A stretch of DNA of 64,000 nucleotides from Granulosicoccus antarcticus IMCC3135 (GCF_002215215.1 NZ_CP018632.1:1353501-1417500), one strand, 5' to 3'. Positions 25,903-34,903 are shown, counted from the first letter of the stretch. The notes: a model not told the origin generated them from the sequence alone. Made by a program: numbers and translations.

Positions 25903-25929
25903 GAGACCTGTCACTTGGTCTCCTGTTTT
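25903..25929. terminator. Convergent terminator
   Basis: GAGACC (25903-25908) pairs with GGTCTC (25917-25922) and is followed on the plus strand by TTTT. It lies between the glycosidase and the end of the FGE gene. Confidence 0.5.
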
Positions 25930-26996
25930 CAAGCTTCGTCCCAGACGACCCTGAAGCTCTGATGTGTTGTGGTGCTATCCGGAGTTGAACCTGTTCGAGC
26001 CGCTATCCGGTAACGATAACAATAACTCTTGTGGCACAAGAAGGACCCACCCTTGGCCAGTTTGTAGTCTTTCATCGAGCGTATGCGTGAGCGGGCCTTC
26101 GGGTTGCGGGATTTGTTGCTGTAGTTATCCGCTGTCCACTCCCAGACATTACCGCACAGGTTGTACAGTTCATAACCGTTGGGTTCGAAAGAGCGAGCTG
26201 GTGCGGTGCTCAGGTAGCCATCGGCTCCGGAGTTGGTATCGGGAAAAGTCCCCTGCCAGATATTACAAGGCAGGGTGTCGGTGTCGTCCGGCTCTGTATC
26301 TCCCCAGGGAAATTTGACATCGCCCAGCCCGCCGCGGGCCGCATGTTCCCACTCCGCTTCGCTGGGCAGTCGACCGCCGGCCCACCGGGCATAGATCGTC
26401 GCATCATTCCACGACACATGTACCACCGGATGATCAGGATGCCAGCCCCTAGCCTGGGTTCCCGGGCCATTCACATCTCGCCAGTTAGCTCCGTTGACCC
26501 GCCGCCACCATTCGATGCCCGGTATTCCTTGCGTACGCTCAATGTCTTCGGGTACCTGTTGCCAGAACACATACGACCAGCCAAAACGTTCTGCTTCAGT
26601 GACATACCGGGTCTGTTCGATGAATTGAAGAAACTGGGTATTGCTTATCGCGGTCTGGCTGATACGGAACGGTTTCATACGAACGCGACGCAGTGGCGTT
26701 TCGCCATCATCGCGAACCCCCGGATCTGAGGTGCCTACCAAGGCGCTACCACCGGGAATCGATCGGGCTGCTGGTCTGAGTGATACTTCACAGCGCAGCG
26801 TGCTGAATGCGGCCGAAACGCCAGGGCTTGTCGCTTGCTCGCCGCGCACAGGCGCGCAGCAGGCATGTTCGGAACCGGTGTCGAACTGGCTGACAGCCGG
26901 AGCGGGCCTGGTCGGGGAGCAGCAACTGTCGCTGTGCGTGGCAACTGCCTGCAAGCGACGATCACTGGAGGCGTTGTTGCACTTCGCAGGGATCAT
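25929..26996 (-). CDS. Formylglycine-generating enzyme (sulfatase-modifying factor)
   Basis: FGE converts the active-site cysteine of sulfatases to formylglycine with oxygen and copper. Both catalytic cysteines are present in GGSFLCHKSYCYRYR (Cys321 and Cys326, spacing of five as in human SUMF1), so this is an active FGE and not a generic FGE-fold protein. NLCGNVWEWTADNYS and SFRVVWDEA complete the fold. I chose ATG 26996 because it forms an ATGA overlap with the upstream sulfatase stop; earlier ATGs at 27008 and 27020 are possible. The N-terminal 55 residues are Cys-rich (SCCSPTRP, ACCAPVRG), repeating a CCxPxR pattern. It is the last gene of the operon and presumably activates both sulfatases. 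Confidence 0.95.
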   Translation of the reverse strand: MIPAKCNNASSDRRLQAVATHSDSCCSPTRPAPAVSQFDTGSEHACCAPVRGEQATSPGVSAAFSTLRCEVSLRPAARSIPGGSALVGTSDPGVRDDGETPLRRVRMKPFRISQTAISNTQFLQFIEQTRYVTEAERFGWSYVFWQQVPEDIERTQGIPGIEWWRRVNGANWRDVNGPGTQARGWHPDHPVVHVSWNDATIYARWAGGRLPSEAEWEHAARGGLGDVKFPWGDTEPDDTDTLPCNIWQGTFPDTNSGADGYLSTAPARSFEPNGYELYNLCGNVWEWTADNYSNKSRNPKARSRIRSMKDYKLAKGGSFLCHKSYCYRYRIAARTGSTPDSTTTHQSFRVVWDEA

Positions 26997-28435
26997 TCGT
27001 ATTCCCATTTGTGCAACCATGGATCGTCGGTCAACGACTGGTAATGCCGGATTCTTGCGCAGAAATGCTCGACCAGCTCGGCTCTGTCGGGCAAGGCTGC
27101 CAGGTTGACAAGTTCGTCCGGATCCTCTTCCAGGTCGTATAGTTCAAATTTCGGTCGGTTCAGATAATGTTCCATTTCCCGATGACCGATCGTTGTACCT
27201 GCACGGCGAGCACTTTGCCAGGATGCGGAAGACCACAAGTCGGCTGCCGTAGGAAAGGTAATCTGCCAGGCGATGTTGTAGATGAATTTATATTGCTGTG
27301 TCCTGATCACGCGCATCGGGTAGTAGTTGGTGATCTGGTGAAACGAGTGCGCTGCAAACAGCTCCTCGCGCCAGTGATAAGCGTCAGAATCATTCAGGGT
27401 CGGAATGATGCTGCTGCCCAGCATGCGCGGATCCTCTGGAAGTGTTGCTCCGGCGAAGTCCAGAATGGTCGGAACGATATCGGCCCAGTTCACCAGTGCC
27501 TTGTTTCTGGTTCCGGCGGCGGCCGTGTGCAATGGGCTGTAGAGAATGAAAGGCAGTCGCATGCCTGGCTCGTAAAGAGTGGTCTTGGCGACCGGAAAAG
27601 CACCACCGTTATCGGAGATATAGAGTATGACGGTGTTGTCCATCTGCCCGCATGCTTCCAGATGATGAATCAGACGTCCCACACCTCGGTCCAGGCGATG
27701 GATGGATTGGTAGTACTCGGCAATCTCTGCTCGTGTGCCGGCGGTGTCTTCCAGGTACTCGGGAACCACGATGGTGTCAGGGTCGAAAAATACTTCCTCG
27801 TCGTCGGGAAAGTTTTCTGGCGGATTGCCAAAGTCATCCGGTTTTAGAGGATGGTCCAGTCGTAGCTTTTCGCGATGCGGATTGTAGGAGGCGTAATAAA
27901 GGAAGAAGGGCTCTTCGGTATCGGCGCTTACAAATGGCTGGCAGCGATCAGCCTTCCAGATATCGTCCCGTAAACGTCTGAACTCCTCGTCATCGTCATG
28001 TGTATGCTCGGACGCATCGTCATAGGAGGCAACGCTTTTGGTTGACTCGTTCGGATCCCAGTCGAATGGAAACTGTTCCACGGGACGATAGTGTTGCTTG
28101 CCGATTCTGCCGGTTCGATAGCCGGCCTGCTTGAGATAGACAGGCAGGGTAGTAATGCCTGCAGCCAGTGAGAAGTTGTGGGGGGAGTGAGTATGGCCGA
28201 ACGTACGGTTCGTATGATTGTGCAGTCCGGTCAGGATGACAGATCGTGAGGAGGCGCAGGAGGCCGTGGTACAAAAGGCGGTGTCGAATACGACCCCCTT
28301 GTTTGCCAGTGCGTCCAGGTTCGGTGTTTGCACCACGGCGTTGCCATAACAGCCCAGTGCCTCTCGGCCATGGTCGTCACTGACAATCAGGATGATATTG
28401 GGGCGTTTTCGATCAGGTTTTTGCATGGAAGTCAT
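26993..28435 (-). CDS. Type I sulfatase 1 of the operon
   Basis: Arylsulfatase-superfamily (S1) hydrolase of 480 residues. Metal-binding Asp residues are in LIVSDDHGREALG, and the modified cysteine is Cys60 in TASCASSRSVILTG. The core is C-A-S-S-R, with serine where most have proline or alanine; such variants occur in S1 families, and the following SxxxLTG is intact. YISDNGGAFPVAKTTLYEPG holds the Asp-Asn pair of the metal site. No signal peptide is seen, so it acts in the cytosol on an imported sulfated compound. Its stop overlaps the FGE start, ensuring coupled synthesis. Substrate unknown; sequence style resembles heparan N-sulfatase-like (S1_8) members, with low certainty. Confidence 0.9.
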   Translation of the reverse strand: MTSMQKPDRKRPNIILIVSDDHGREALGCYGNAVVQTPNLDALANKGVVFDTAFCTTASCASSRSVILTGLHNHTNRTFGHTHSPHNFSLAAGITTLPVYLKQAGYRTGRIGKQHYRPVEQFPFDWDPNESTKSVASYDDASEHTHDDDEEFRRLRDDIWKADRCQPFVSADTEEPFFLYYASYNPHREKLRLDHPLKPDDFGNPPENFPDDEEVFFDPDTIVVPEYLEDTAGTRAEIAEYYQSIHRLDRGVGRLIHHLEACGQMDNTVILYISDNGGAFPVAKTTLYEPGMRLPFILYSPLHTAAAGTRNKALVNWADIVPTILDFAGATLPEDPRMLGSSIIPTLNDSDAYHWREELFAAHSFHQITNYYPMRVIRTQQYKFIYNIAWQITFPTAADLWSSASWQSARRAGTTIGHREMEHYLNRPKFELYDLEEDPDELVNLAALPDRAELVEHFCARIRHYQSLTDDPWLHKWEYE

Positions 28436-28501
28436 GTCACGTGTTTGTACATCTGGAAAATGATCTGATGGAGTCGCGTTAGCGAGTAGTCTGCGAGCAG
28501 G

Positions 28502-29980
28502 CTAGCGTTTCCTTTTTCGTAGCGAGGAGACAAGAGGCAATAGTAATGCGATGGCCGTTAGCCCAATGAAGAAGGTAAAGATAGGCTTTTGGAAAAAAAG
28601 CCAGACATTGCCGTCACTGAGCAACAAGCCTCTGCGCAAGCTCTCCTCGAAGGGTTTTCCCAACACAAAGCCAATGACAACAGGGGCGAGCTGATAGCCG
28701 CCATAACGCATCAGCAAACCGATGCCGCCAGCAATGATGGCGATAAAGATATCCATGACGCTGGATCGTACCGTGTAGGCACCCACCAGTGACAGCATTA
28801 CCACCATGGGCATCAGAATCGAGGCCGGTATTCTCAGGACGCGGGTGAATAACTGTGCGCTGAGTGCTCCCACCAGCAGAATAAGCAGATTGGCGAACAG
28901 CAGTGCCATGAACATCATGTTGACCAGTACGGGCTCGTCGACATACAGCCGAACGCCAGGGGTAACACCATGTATTATCAGCGCACCTATCAGGACGGCT
29001 GTGCCGCCGTCACCCGGAATACCCAAAGCCAGAGTCGGTACCAGCGCACCTCCTGTGACAGCGTTGTTGGAGGCCTCGGATGCAATAAGGCCATCCGGTT
29101 CTCCCTTGCCAAAGTTCTCCCGGTTGGGTGATGAGCGCTTGCCATCGGCGTAGCTGACAAAGGCCGCTGTGACGGCACCGACGCCGGGCAATATGCCGAT
29201 GAACGAGCCTATGGCGCTGGCTCGAATCAGTGGCATCTTTCTGCTTTTCCATTCCTGCCAGCTCGGAAAACTGAAACCGATCTTGCTGGGCACCAGTGAC
29301 GCTGTCTTGTCTCCGGTACAGGTCTGATGCAGCACTTCGGAAAGCGCGAAAACGCCGATCAGAATAGGTACGACATGGAATCCGGCTGTCAGCTCGAAGT
29401 AATCAAAGTCGAAACGCGAGCTTCCGGTGAAGGCATCCTGGCCGACGGTTGAAAGAAACAAGCCGAGCAAGGCGGCAATAAGGCCCTTGACCGTGTTGCC
29501 TTGCGAGACCCATGCAATCGTTGTCATCGAGAAGATGATGAGAGCCAGTATTTCGATCGATCCGAACTTGATGGCAACCTGGGACAGGGGCGGGGCGGCA
29601 ACCATCAGGATAATCACCGAGAAGATACCGCCGAAAACAGATGCCCCCGTGGCCCAGCCCAGAGCTCTGTCTGCCTTGCCCTGTTGTGCCATGGGGTAGC
29701 CATCAAGAACCGTTGCGGCCGATTGCGGAGTGCCGGGTACATTGATGAGTATGGCGCTGATAGAGCCGCCGTAAACCGATGATACATACACAGATAGCAA
29801 CAGGACGATAGCCGGGCCACTGTCGAGGGCGAAAGTCAGTGGCAGCATCATCGCCAGAGCCACGACGGTACCAAGACCAGGCATGGCGCCGACAAAGGTA
29901 CCGATGACGACACCACTGACTAGTGCCGTTATTCCCTGTACGTTGAATATGAGTGCCAGTGCTAGATAGAGATCTTGCAT
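28502..29980 (-). CDS. TTT transporter large permease, system 2
   Basis: TctA-family membrane subunit of 492 residues with about 12 helices. GTFVGAMPGLGTVVALAMML, YGGSISAILINVPGTPQSAA, GILPGVGAVTAAFVSY and ALGIPGDGGTAVLIGALIIHG are family hallmarks. It differs clearly from system 1 in sequence and lies in the middle of the sulfatase operon, 10 bp after the small permease gene. It likely imports an anionic, possibly sulfated, carboxylate-bearing substrate for the cytosolic sulfatases. Confidence 0.94.
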   Translation of the reverse strand: MQDLYLALALIFNVQGITALVSGVVIGTFVGAMPGLGTVVALAMMLPLTFALDSGPAIVLLLSVYVSSVYGGSISAILINVPGTPQSAATVLDGYPMAQQGKADRALGWATGASVFGGIFSVIILMVAAPPLSQVAIKFGSIEILALIIFSMTTIAWVSQGNTVKGLIAALLGLFLSTVGQDAFTGSSRFDFDYFELTAGFHVVPILIGVFALSEVLHQTCTGDKTASLVPSKIGFSFPSWQEWKSRKMPLIRASAIGSFIGILPGVGAVTAAFVSYADGKRSSPNRENFGKGEPDGLIASEASNNAVTGGALVPTLALGIPGDGGTAVLIGALIIHGVTPGVRLYVDEPVLVNMMFMALLFANLLILLVGALSAQLFTRVLRIPASILMPMVVMLSLVGAYTVRSSVMDIFIAIIAGGIGLLMRYGGYQLAPVVIGFVLGKPFEESLRRGLLLSDGNVWLFFQKPIFTFFIGLTAIALLLPLVSSLRKRKR

Positions 29981-29989
29981 GTCTGGGTG

Positions 29990-30502
29990 TCAACCTTGTA
30001 AAAGTATGCCTGCAGGCAGGCTGAGTTCAGCCAGCTGCACGATGATGTACCAGGTGGCTAAGGGGGCCAGCAGGCCGACAATCAGTAGTGCCAGCTTGTT
30101 GCGACAGCCCATGGTCCACCCGGTAGTGAGTATGCCAAGGGCCATGGTTGCGTAAAATCCGAGCGTATCCTGAATACTGGCCATCACCAGCAAGATGAAA
30201 AATACCGTCATGACCCGAATGATGGCCCTCTTGCGCTCCTGCTTGTCGACAGCTTGGGCACCATCGGCTCGCGTGCCAGCTGGCATTCTCAAGGCACGCA
30301 CAAGCAACAAGGTTGCCAGCGTGAACAGCAGTATCAACAGAATTCGAGGTACGAAGACGGTGGATATCTCGTCGGGGTCCGAAAAGGCTGTGTAGCGATC
30401 GCTGAAAGTGTGTAACAGCAATAAGCCTGAGATCAGCAGAAAAGTAATCGCCGAACAGATGTTGTTGCGGCGACTCACTGCATATCCGGTATGTTCAGTC
30501 AT
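29990..30502 (-). CDS. TTT transporter small permease, system 2
   Basis: TctB-like subunit of 170 residues with four predicted helices (ICSAITFLLISGLLLLHTF and three more). The loop FSDPDEISTVFVPRILLILL resembles the DPVGPRxFP segment of the family. Assigned mainly from topology and its place between tctC-like and tctA-like genes. Confidence 0.88.
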   Translation of the reverse strand: MTEHTGYAVSRRNNICSAITFLLISGLLLLHTFSDRYTAFSDPDEISTVFVPRILLILLFTLATLLLVRALRMPAGTRADGAQAVDKQERKRAIIRVMTVFFILLVMASIQDTLGFYATMALGILTTGWTMGCRNKLALLIVGLLAPLATWYIIVQLAELSLPAGILLQG

Positions 30503-30525
30503 GTGCTGATAATTTTCCGGAGTAG

Positions 30526-31467
30526 TTACTTGCCAAGACCCAGGCTATTCAGAAGCTCACCATTGGTCTGGTATTGTTTCTGAAAGAAAGCCGCAAAATC
30601 AGGTTTGTTCAGGTACTTGATGTTCCAGCCAACCTTCGCGATACCGTCGACGAACTCGGGTGAGCTCGCTGTGGCCTCACAGGCTTCGGCCAGAGAATCG
30701 ACAACCTCGGCAGGCGTGTCCTTGGGGGCAAACAAGCCAAACCAGGTGCCCAGATCCAGCTCAGAGCCGTTTACTTCTTTGATGGAGCGTGTATCGGGCA
30801 GCTCGGCTACTCTCTCCGGGGCCAGTATCATCAGTGGAGTCAAGCCCAGTTGCTTGCCCGAGCCGAACGTTTCGACAGTGAAGTCGACTTCCTTGCCCAG
30901 TACCGCCTTGCTGGCGCTGGCTCCGCCTTCAAAGGGAATGAAGGAGAATTCGACACCGAACTCCTTGGCCAGTGCCGCCTGGGCCATGTGGGGCACGGAT
31001 CCCTTGGGCGGACCAGCTACCGTTATTTTGCCCGCTCGGGCAGCATCCATCAGTGCTTCGATGCTCTGGTATTGGCTCTCGGGATGTACCAGTACTGCCA
31101 GCGGGCTCTTGACCAGAAGGCAGACCTCCTCCCAGCTATCATCGCCATAGGGCAGGTTCTTGCGATGAGGTTGCGTGGTGGCAGTGCCGATGGGCAGTAC
31201 CCCAATGGTGTATCCATCAGGTTTGGATCTGGCCAGCTGGGAGGTGCCAATGGTGCCGCCGGCGCCACTGATGTTCTTGACGACAAAGTTGGCATCGTAG
31301 TGTTTTTCGAAACCGGCAGCCATGAGTCGTCCGGTTGCATCTACACCACCGCCCGGATCGAAGGGAATGATGACGTCGACGCGCTTGGATGGATAATCAT
31401 CCTGGGCATGGACGGTGACAGCGGTGAGGCACAATGCAGTGGCTACGCTCAAGGCAAGTAACTTCAT
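30526..31467 (-). CDS. TTT periplasmic solute-binding protein, system 2
   Basis: Tripartite tricarboxylate receptor (Bug/TctC family), 313 residues. A signal peptide is cleaved about VHA|QDD. The ligand loops are VDVIIPFDPGGGVDATGRLM and NISGAGGTIGTSQLA, which grip a carboxylate end of the ligand. It sits directly after sulfatase 2 (52 bp) and heads the transporter part of the operon. Ligands of this family range from di- and tricarboxylates to aromatic acids; a sulfated uronate-like compound would be new. Confidence 0.93.
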   Translation of the reverse strand: MKLLALSVATALCLTAVTVHAQDDYPSKRVDVIIPFDPGGGVDATGRLMAAGFEKHYDANFVVKNISGAGGTIGTSQLARSKPDGYTIGVLPIGTATTQPHRKNLPYGDDSWEEVCLLVKSPLAVLVHPESQYQSIEALMDAARAGKITVAGPPKGSVPHMAQAALAKEFGVEFSFIPFEGGASASKAVLGKEVDFTVETFGSGKQLGLTPLMILAPERVAELPDTRSIKEVNGSELDLGTWFGLFAPKDTPAEVVDSLAEACEATASSPEFVDGIAKVGWNIKYLNKPDFAAFFQKQYQTNGELLNSLGLGK

Positions 31468-31519
31468 GGATACGTTCTCCGGTAGGGAAAATGGGCCAAA
31501 GTGTGGGTGGGGGTGAACA

Positions 31520-33040
31520 TTAGCCGGGAAGGGCCAGGCCCAGTCGGGTGTACGCCTCTGGCGGCGCTTCGTTGATGACCATCTGGCGAATCAACTCTGT
31601 TTCGAATCTGGCTTCGAGTTCAGGATCGTCCAGAGGATGAAGTTGTGAAGGATCTTCCTGCAGGTCGTAGAGTTGATTGAACATGTCCGAGGGCGGACCT
31701 CCCTGACCGGGCGGGCGTTTTGCATCCTTGCGAGCTGGAAGCTTCATTAACGGATAGCCCTTGGTAAATCTGAAATCCCTCACCAGTTCTGCACCGTCGA
31801 ACTCATTGGCTTGGAAGTAGCTTTTAGTGTGAAGTGGCAGGAGAGTGTATTCGTACAGTTCCTGATCGAAGAAATCCGTCGGGTAGCGGAAGTAGGAATA
31901 CTTGCCATCCGTGATGTTCGTTGCGGCACCGAATAAACCAAAGAGCACGCTATCATGATGTTTGGCATCCTCCTCCAGAAGTGGCAGGACTGATCTGGCT
32001 GTCACAGAGTCCGGCAATTGTGTAACCCCATGCATCTCCAGTAGTGTCGGCATCAGGTCCTGGGTTTGAGTCAGACCCTTTCTTCGCTGGCCGCCTTTTG
32101 AAGCATGATCCGGGTGATAGATCATCAAAGGGATATGGCTGATTTCCTGGTAGAAGGGCTGTCTGTTTTTTGCCCACCAGTCGTGCTCTCCCAGCATGAT
32201 GCCGTGGTCGGTGGTCATTACGATCGCGGTATCTTTCCACAGATCGTGTTCGTCGAAGTAGTCAAGCAACCTGCCGAAGTACTCGTCTACCATGGTCAGC
32301 AGGGCAGCATAGTTGGCGCGGATTTCACGAACTTCTTCCGGGGATTCGGTGACTTCTCTATAGCGTGGCCAGTCCAGAATAGGCCCTTCGTAGTCGCTGG
32401 CGTACATGTCCTTGAAACGTTGTGGTACCTGAAACGGTTCGTGCGGATCGAAGCACTCCAGCTGAAACAACCAGTCATCGGTATCCTTGTTGGTATCAAG
32501 AAAGTCGAACATGCGGGAGAAGCAGCGTGCCAGTGGATAGTCTTCTTCTGATTTGATGTTTTCTCGGTTGAGCATGTTCTGCAGGCGACCACTGAAGGCG
32601 CGTACATCCTCGTATTGGTTGGCATGGTAGCGCTGCTTGTAATCCTGCAATGGCGGATTGACGACCGCATTGTAGGTGTCCCATTCCTGACCGCGCAGAA
32701 ATTCCCAAGTGGTATAACGACTGTGGAAGGTGGAACCACCATCTTCGAAATAGTGATAATGGTCAGTCAGTAGATGCGTATAGACTCCATGGGCTCTGAG
32801 GATTTCCGAATAGGACTCATCGTAAGGTTCCAGAGGTCCCCAGCTTCGATGCAGAAAATTGACACGCCCCGTATGTATATCGCGACGGGCAGGCATGCAC
32901 GGCATGCTGCCGACATAATGGTTGTCGAAGCTGATGGCCTTTTTGGAGAATCGTTTCATGTTCGGGGTGATGACGTCACCTCCGTAGCATTCAAGGGCGT
33001 GACGGTTCAGTGAATCGAACAGAATGAACAGTGTTCGCAT
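31520..33040 (-). CDS. Type I sulfatase 2 of the operon
   Basis: Arylsulfatase-superfamily enzyme of 506 residues. I chose ATG 33040 (MRTLFILFDSLNRHALECYG) because the first beta-strand and metal-binding Asp9 follow at once; 23 more codons upstream are open but unrelated. The modified cysteine is Cys48 in MPCMPARRDIHTG, a canonical CxPxR. TTDHGIMLGEHDWWAKNRQP holds the second metal-site Asp-His pair. No signal peptide is present, so it too is cytosolic. It is the first gene of the operon and is divergent from the rpiR-type regulator across 345 bp containing two palindromes. Substrate unknown. Confidence 0.92.
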   Translation of the reverse strand: MRTLFILFDSLNRHALECYGGDVITPNMKRFSKKAISFDNHYVGSMPCMPARRDIHTGRVNFLHRSWGPLEPYDESYSEILRAHGVYTHLLTDHYHYFEDGGSTFHSRYTTWEFLRGQEWDTYNAVVNPPLQDYKQRYHANQYEDVRAFSGRLQNMLNRENIKSEEDYPLARCFSRMFDFLDTNKDTDDWLFQLECFDPHEPFQVPQRFKDMYASDYEGPILDWPRYREVTESPEEVREIRANYAALLTMVDEYFGRLLDYFDEHDLWKDTAIVMTTDHGIMLGEHDWWAKNRQPFYQEISHIPLMIYHPDHASKGGQRRKGLTQTQDLMPTLLEMHGVTQLPDSVTARSVLPLLEEDAKHHDSVLFGLFGAATNITDGKYSYFRYPTDFFDQELYEYTLLPLHTKSYFQANEFDGAELVRDFRFTKGYPLMKLPARKDAKRPPGQGGPPSDMFNQLYDLQEDPSQLHPLDDPELEARFETELIRQMVINEAPPEAYTRLGLALPG

Positions 33041-33089
33041 CGGGCCTCCCGGTTGTTGCTGCCAAGGAAAAGGCAAGGGTTTTAAAAAC

Positions 33090-33103
33090 TGTATAAAATA
33101 TAC
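33090..33103. promoter_or_regulatory. Palindromic operator copy 1
   Basis: TGTATAAAATATAC: arms GTATA and TATAC around AAA. It lies about 50-63 bp upstream of the sulfatase 2 start, where a repressor would meet polymerase. Likely bound by the divergent RpiR protein. Confidence 0.6.
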
Positions 33104-33218
33104 CACCAAGTAGAGATAAAGTGATATGAAAATTCATCACTTGAGTCTTATTTTTTTGTAAATCGTTAATTAAACAGCAAAAACAATAAGATAAAGTTCT
33201 ATATTGCACGCATTTATT

Positions 33219-33232
33219 TGTATAAAATATAC
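33219..33232. promoter_or_regulatory. Palindromic operator copy 2
   Basis: An identical 14-mer TGTATAAAATATAC, 129 bp from copy 1 and 154-167 bp upstream of the rpiR start. Two exact copies in one control region suggest cooperative or looping repression. Confidence 0.6.
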
Positions 33233-33385
33233 ATTAAAATGTAAAATCAGATTCTTTATTATTGAAAAACGCGAAAACAATGATGTCAATGAGCTAAAAA
33301 ATGGGAGCCATGACAATCAATCGAGACAAGTCGAGGCCGGTAGGTCAGGCTGTCGACCACAATCCGTTGATGGCAGGAAAAGGAC

Positions 33386-34276
33386 GTGCAATCAGACAAG
33401 TCAGGCCCAGTGAATGTAAGGCAGCTAGCAGCGCTGGTTCATTCCCGTTATGAGAAGCTGAGTGAGGCAGAGAGGCGTATTGCCGATGTTGTGTCGGATC
33501 CAACACATGACATAACAGGTATGGGTGTGGTTGAGTTGGCTTGTCTTGTGGCAGTCAGCCAGCCAACGGTCAACCGTTTCTGTCGCAAGCTCGGTTTCAA
33601 CGGATTTTCAGATTTCAAACTGGCCTATGCGCAGGATGCCGTCGTGCATTCCCAGGCCATGCATCAGGACATCTCTGCCGGCGACTCGACGCCGGAGGTC
33701 ATTCAGAAGATCGCCCAGTCTGCGATGGCAGCTTTGTCCGTGCTTAGCGCAAATCTTGATCCGGCCCAGATTGATGCTGCTGCTCGATTGTTGGTGAAAA
33801 GCCGTCGTATCGAGTGCTATGCGCCAGGAGGTGCACGGGTGGTGGCTGTGGAGGCTCAGAACAAGTTCTATCGCCTGGGTATACCCTGTGTGCAATCGGA
33901 TGATGCATTTACTCAGCTCATTTCAGCTGGCATGCTTCAGGAAAATGATGCCTTGTTTCTGATCTCGTTCAACGGACGGGCCAGGCAATTGGTGGAAGTA
34001 GCAAACATTGCCCGTGAAGCTGGTGTCTCCATTGTCGCATTGACGGCCTCAGGGTCGCCACTGTCCGAGTTGGCAACCGTCACTATTGCAGTCAGCGTGA
34101 CCGAGGATTTTGTCTCATACGCACCCATGTCGACTTGTGTCGCATTCATGACGGCTGTGGATATTCTGGCTATGTGTACATCGATGCTGCAACCTGCCGA
34201 GGTTCAGGAGCGACATGCACGGGGCAAGCTGGCGGCGCAGCAATTGGCTTTGCCCGGCGCAGGGCAGGGTGAGTGA
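33386..34276 (+). CDS. RpiR/MurR-family transcriptional regulator
   Basis: DNA-binding regulator of 296 residues. An N-terminal HTH_6 domain (about 8-85; YEKLSEAERRIADVV, VSQPTVNRFCRKLGFNGFSD) is joined to a SIS sugar-isomerase-type sensor domain (about 120-250; ARRLLVKSRRIECY-like start, FLISFNGRARQLVEVA, IVALTASGSPLSELA). SIS domains in this family bind phosphosugars or amino-sugar phosphates. It is divergent from the sulfatase operon and is its probable regulator, acting on the paired palindromes. The signal should be a phosphorylated or sugar-acid product of the pathway. Confidence 0.92.
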   Translation: MQSDKSGPVNVRQLAALVHSRYEKLSEAERRIADVVSDPTHDITGMGVVELACLVAVSQPTVNRFCRKLGFNGFSDFKLAYAQDAVVHSQAMHQDISAGDSTPEVIQKIAQSAMAALSVLSANLDPAQIDAAARLLVKSRRIECYAPGGARVVAVEAQNKFYRLGIPCVQSDDAFTQLISAGMLQENDALFLISFNGRARQLVEVANIAREAGVSIVALTASGSPLSELATVTIAVSVTEDFVSYAPMSTCVAFMTAVDILAMCTSMLQPAEVQERHARGKLAAQQLALPGAGQGE

Positions 34277-34304
34277 TTTTTCCCACGTTCATCAGCTCCT
34301 CGAT

Positions 34305-34352
34305 CCAGGCCAGGTGCGGTATGGTGTGCCGGATTCATAGCCTGGTTTTTTT
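34305..34352 (+). terminator. Terminator after the rpiR-type gene
   Basis: CCAGGC (34305-34310) pairs with GCCTGG (34340-34345), followed at once by seven T residues. The stem is short and the loop long (29 nt), so moderate confidence. Confidence 0.45.
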
Positions 34353-34417
34353 CGTTCGTTTGCGATATTGATTGTCGAATAATCTAGAATTAAAAGACAG
34401 GGCAAAGGGGTGGACAA

Positions 34418-34903
34418 ATGGATGACGAACGGTATGTGCTGAAGGCCTTGGAAATAGCAGAATTCGAGGGCACGGCGAAAACACATTTCCTGAACCCTGA
34501 GGCGCAGAGAAGCAACAAATCACTGGGTGATCTGACCGGTCTGAGTGGTATCGGCTTCCATCTGATTGAAGTGCAACCCGGTCAACAGTCCACCGAATAT
34601 CATGTGCATCATCACGAAGATGAATGCACCTATATCTTGTCTGGCAGTGCACTGGTGACGGTGGGTGAGGAAACTCATGAAGTCGGGGCTGGAGACTTCA
34701 TCGGTTATCGAGCGGGTGGCCTGGCCCACACCATGCTGGCCACAGGCGATGAACCACTAGTCTGTATCGTGGTGGGGTCTCGCCTGAAGCACGATGTTGG
34801 CGATTACCCTCGATTGGGAAAGCGAATCTATCGTCAAGCAGGCTTACCGTGGAATCTGGTCGATCACGATGCCATCGTGACACCCGATGCAGGAGCCAAG
34901 TAG
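34418..34903 (+). CDS. Single-domain cupin protein
   Basis: Cupin-fold protein of 161 residues with the first metal motif in YHVHHHEDECTYILSG (His, His and Glu ligands) and the second in GDFIGYRAGGLAHTML (His). The cytosolic protein probably binds a divalent metal and a small ligand. It follows the RpiR regulator behind a possible terminator. Cupins next to sugar-acid operons can be isomerases or dehydratase-like accessory enzymes, but no specific function can be given. Confidence 0.85.
   Translation: MDDERYVLKALEIAEFEGTAKTHFLNPEAQRSNKSLGDLTGLSGIGFHLIEVQPGQQSTEYHVHHHEDECTYILSGSALVTVGEETHEVGAGDFIGYRAGGLAHTMLATGDEPLVCIVVGSRLKHDVGDYPRLGKRIYRQAGLPWNLVDHDAIVTPDAGAK

Larger units (their letters stand above)
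33041..33385. promoter_or_regulatory. Divergent control region of the sulfatase operon and rpiR
   Basis: 345 bp, strikingly AT-rich against its surroundings between about 33085 and 33300. It contains two copies of the palindrome described below and should hold both promoters. No reading frame of note is found in it; the rpiR start is a GTG at 33386 directly behind AGGAAAAGGAC, a good ribosome binding site. Confidence 0.7.
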
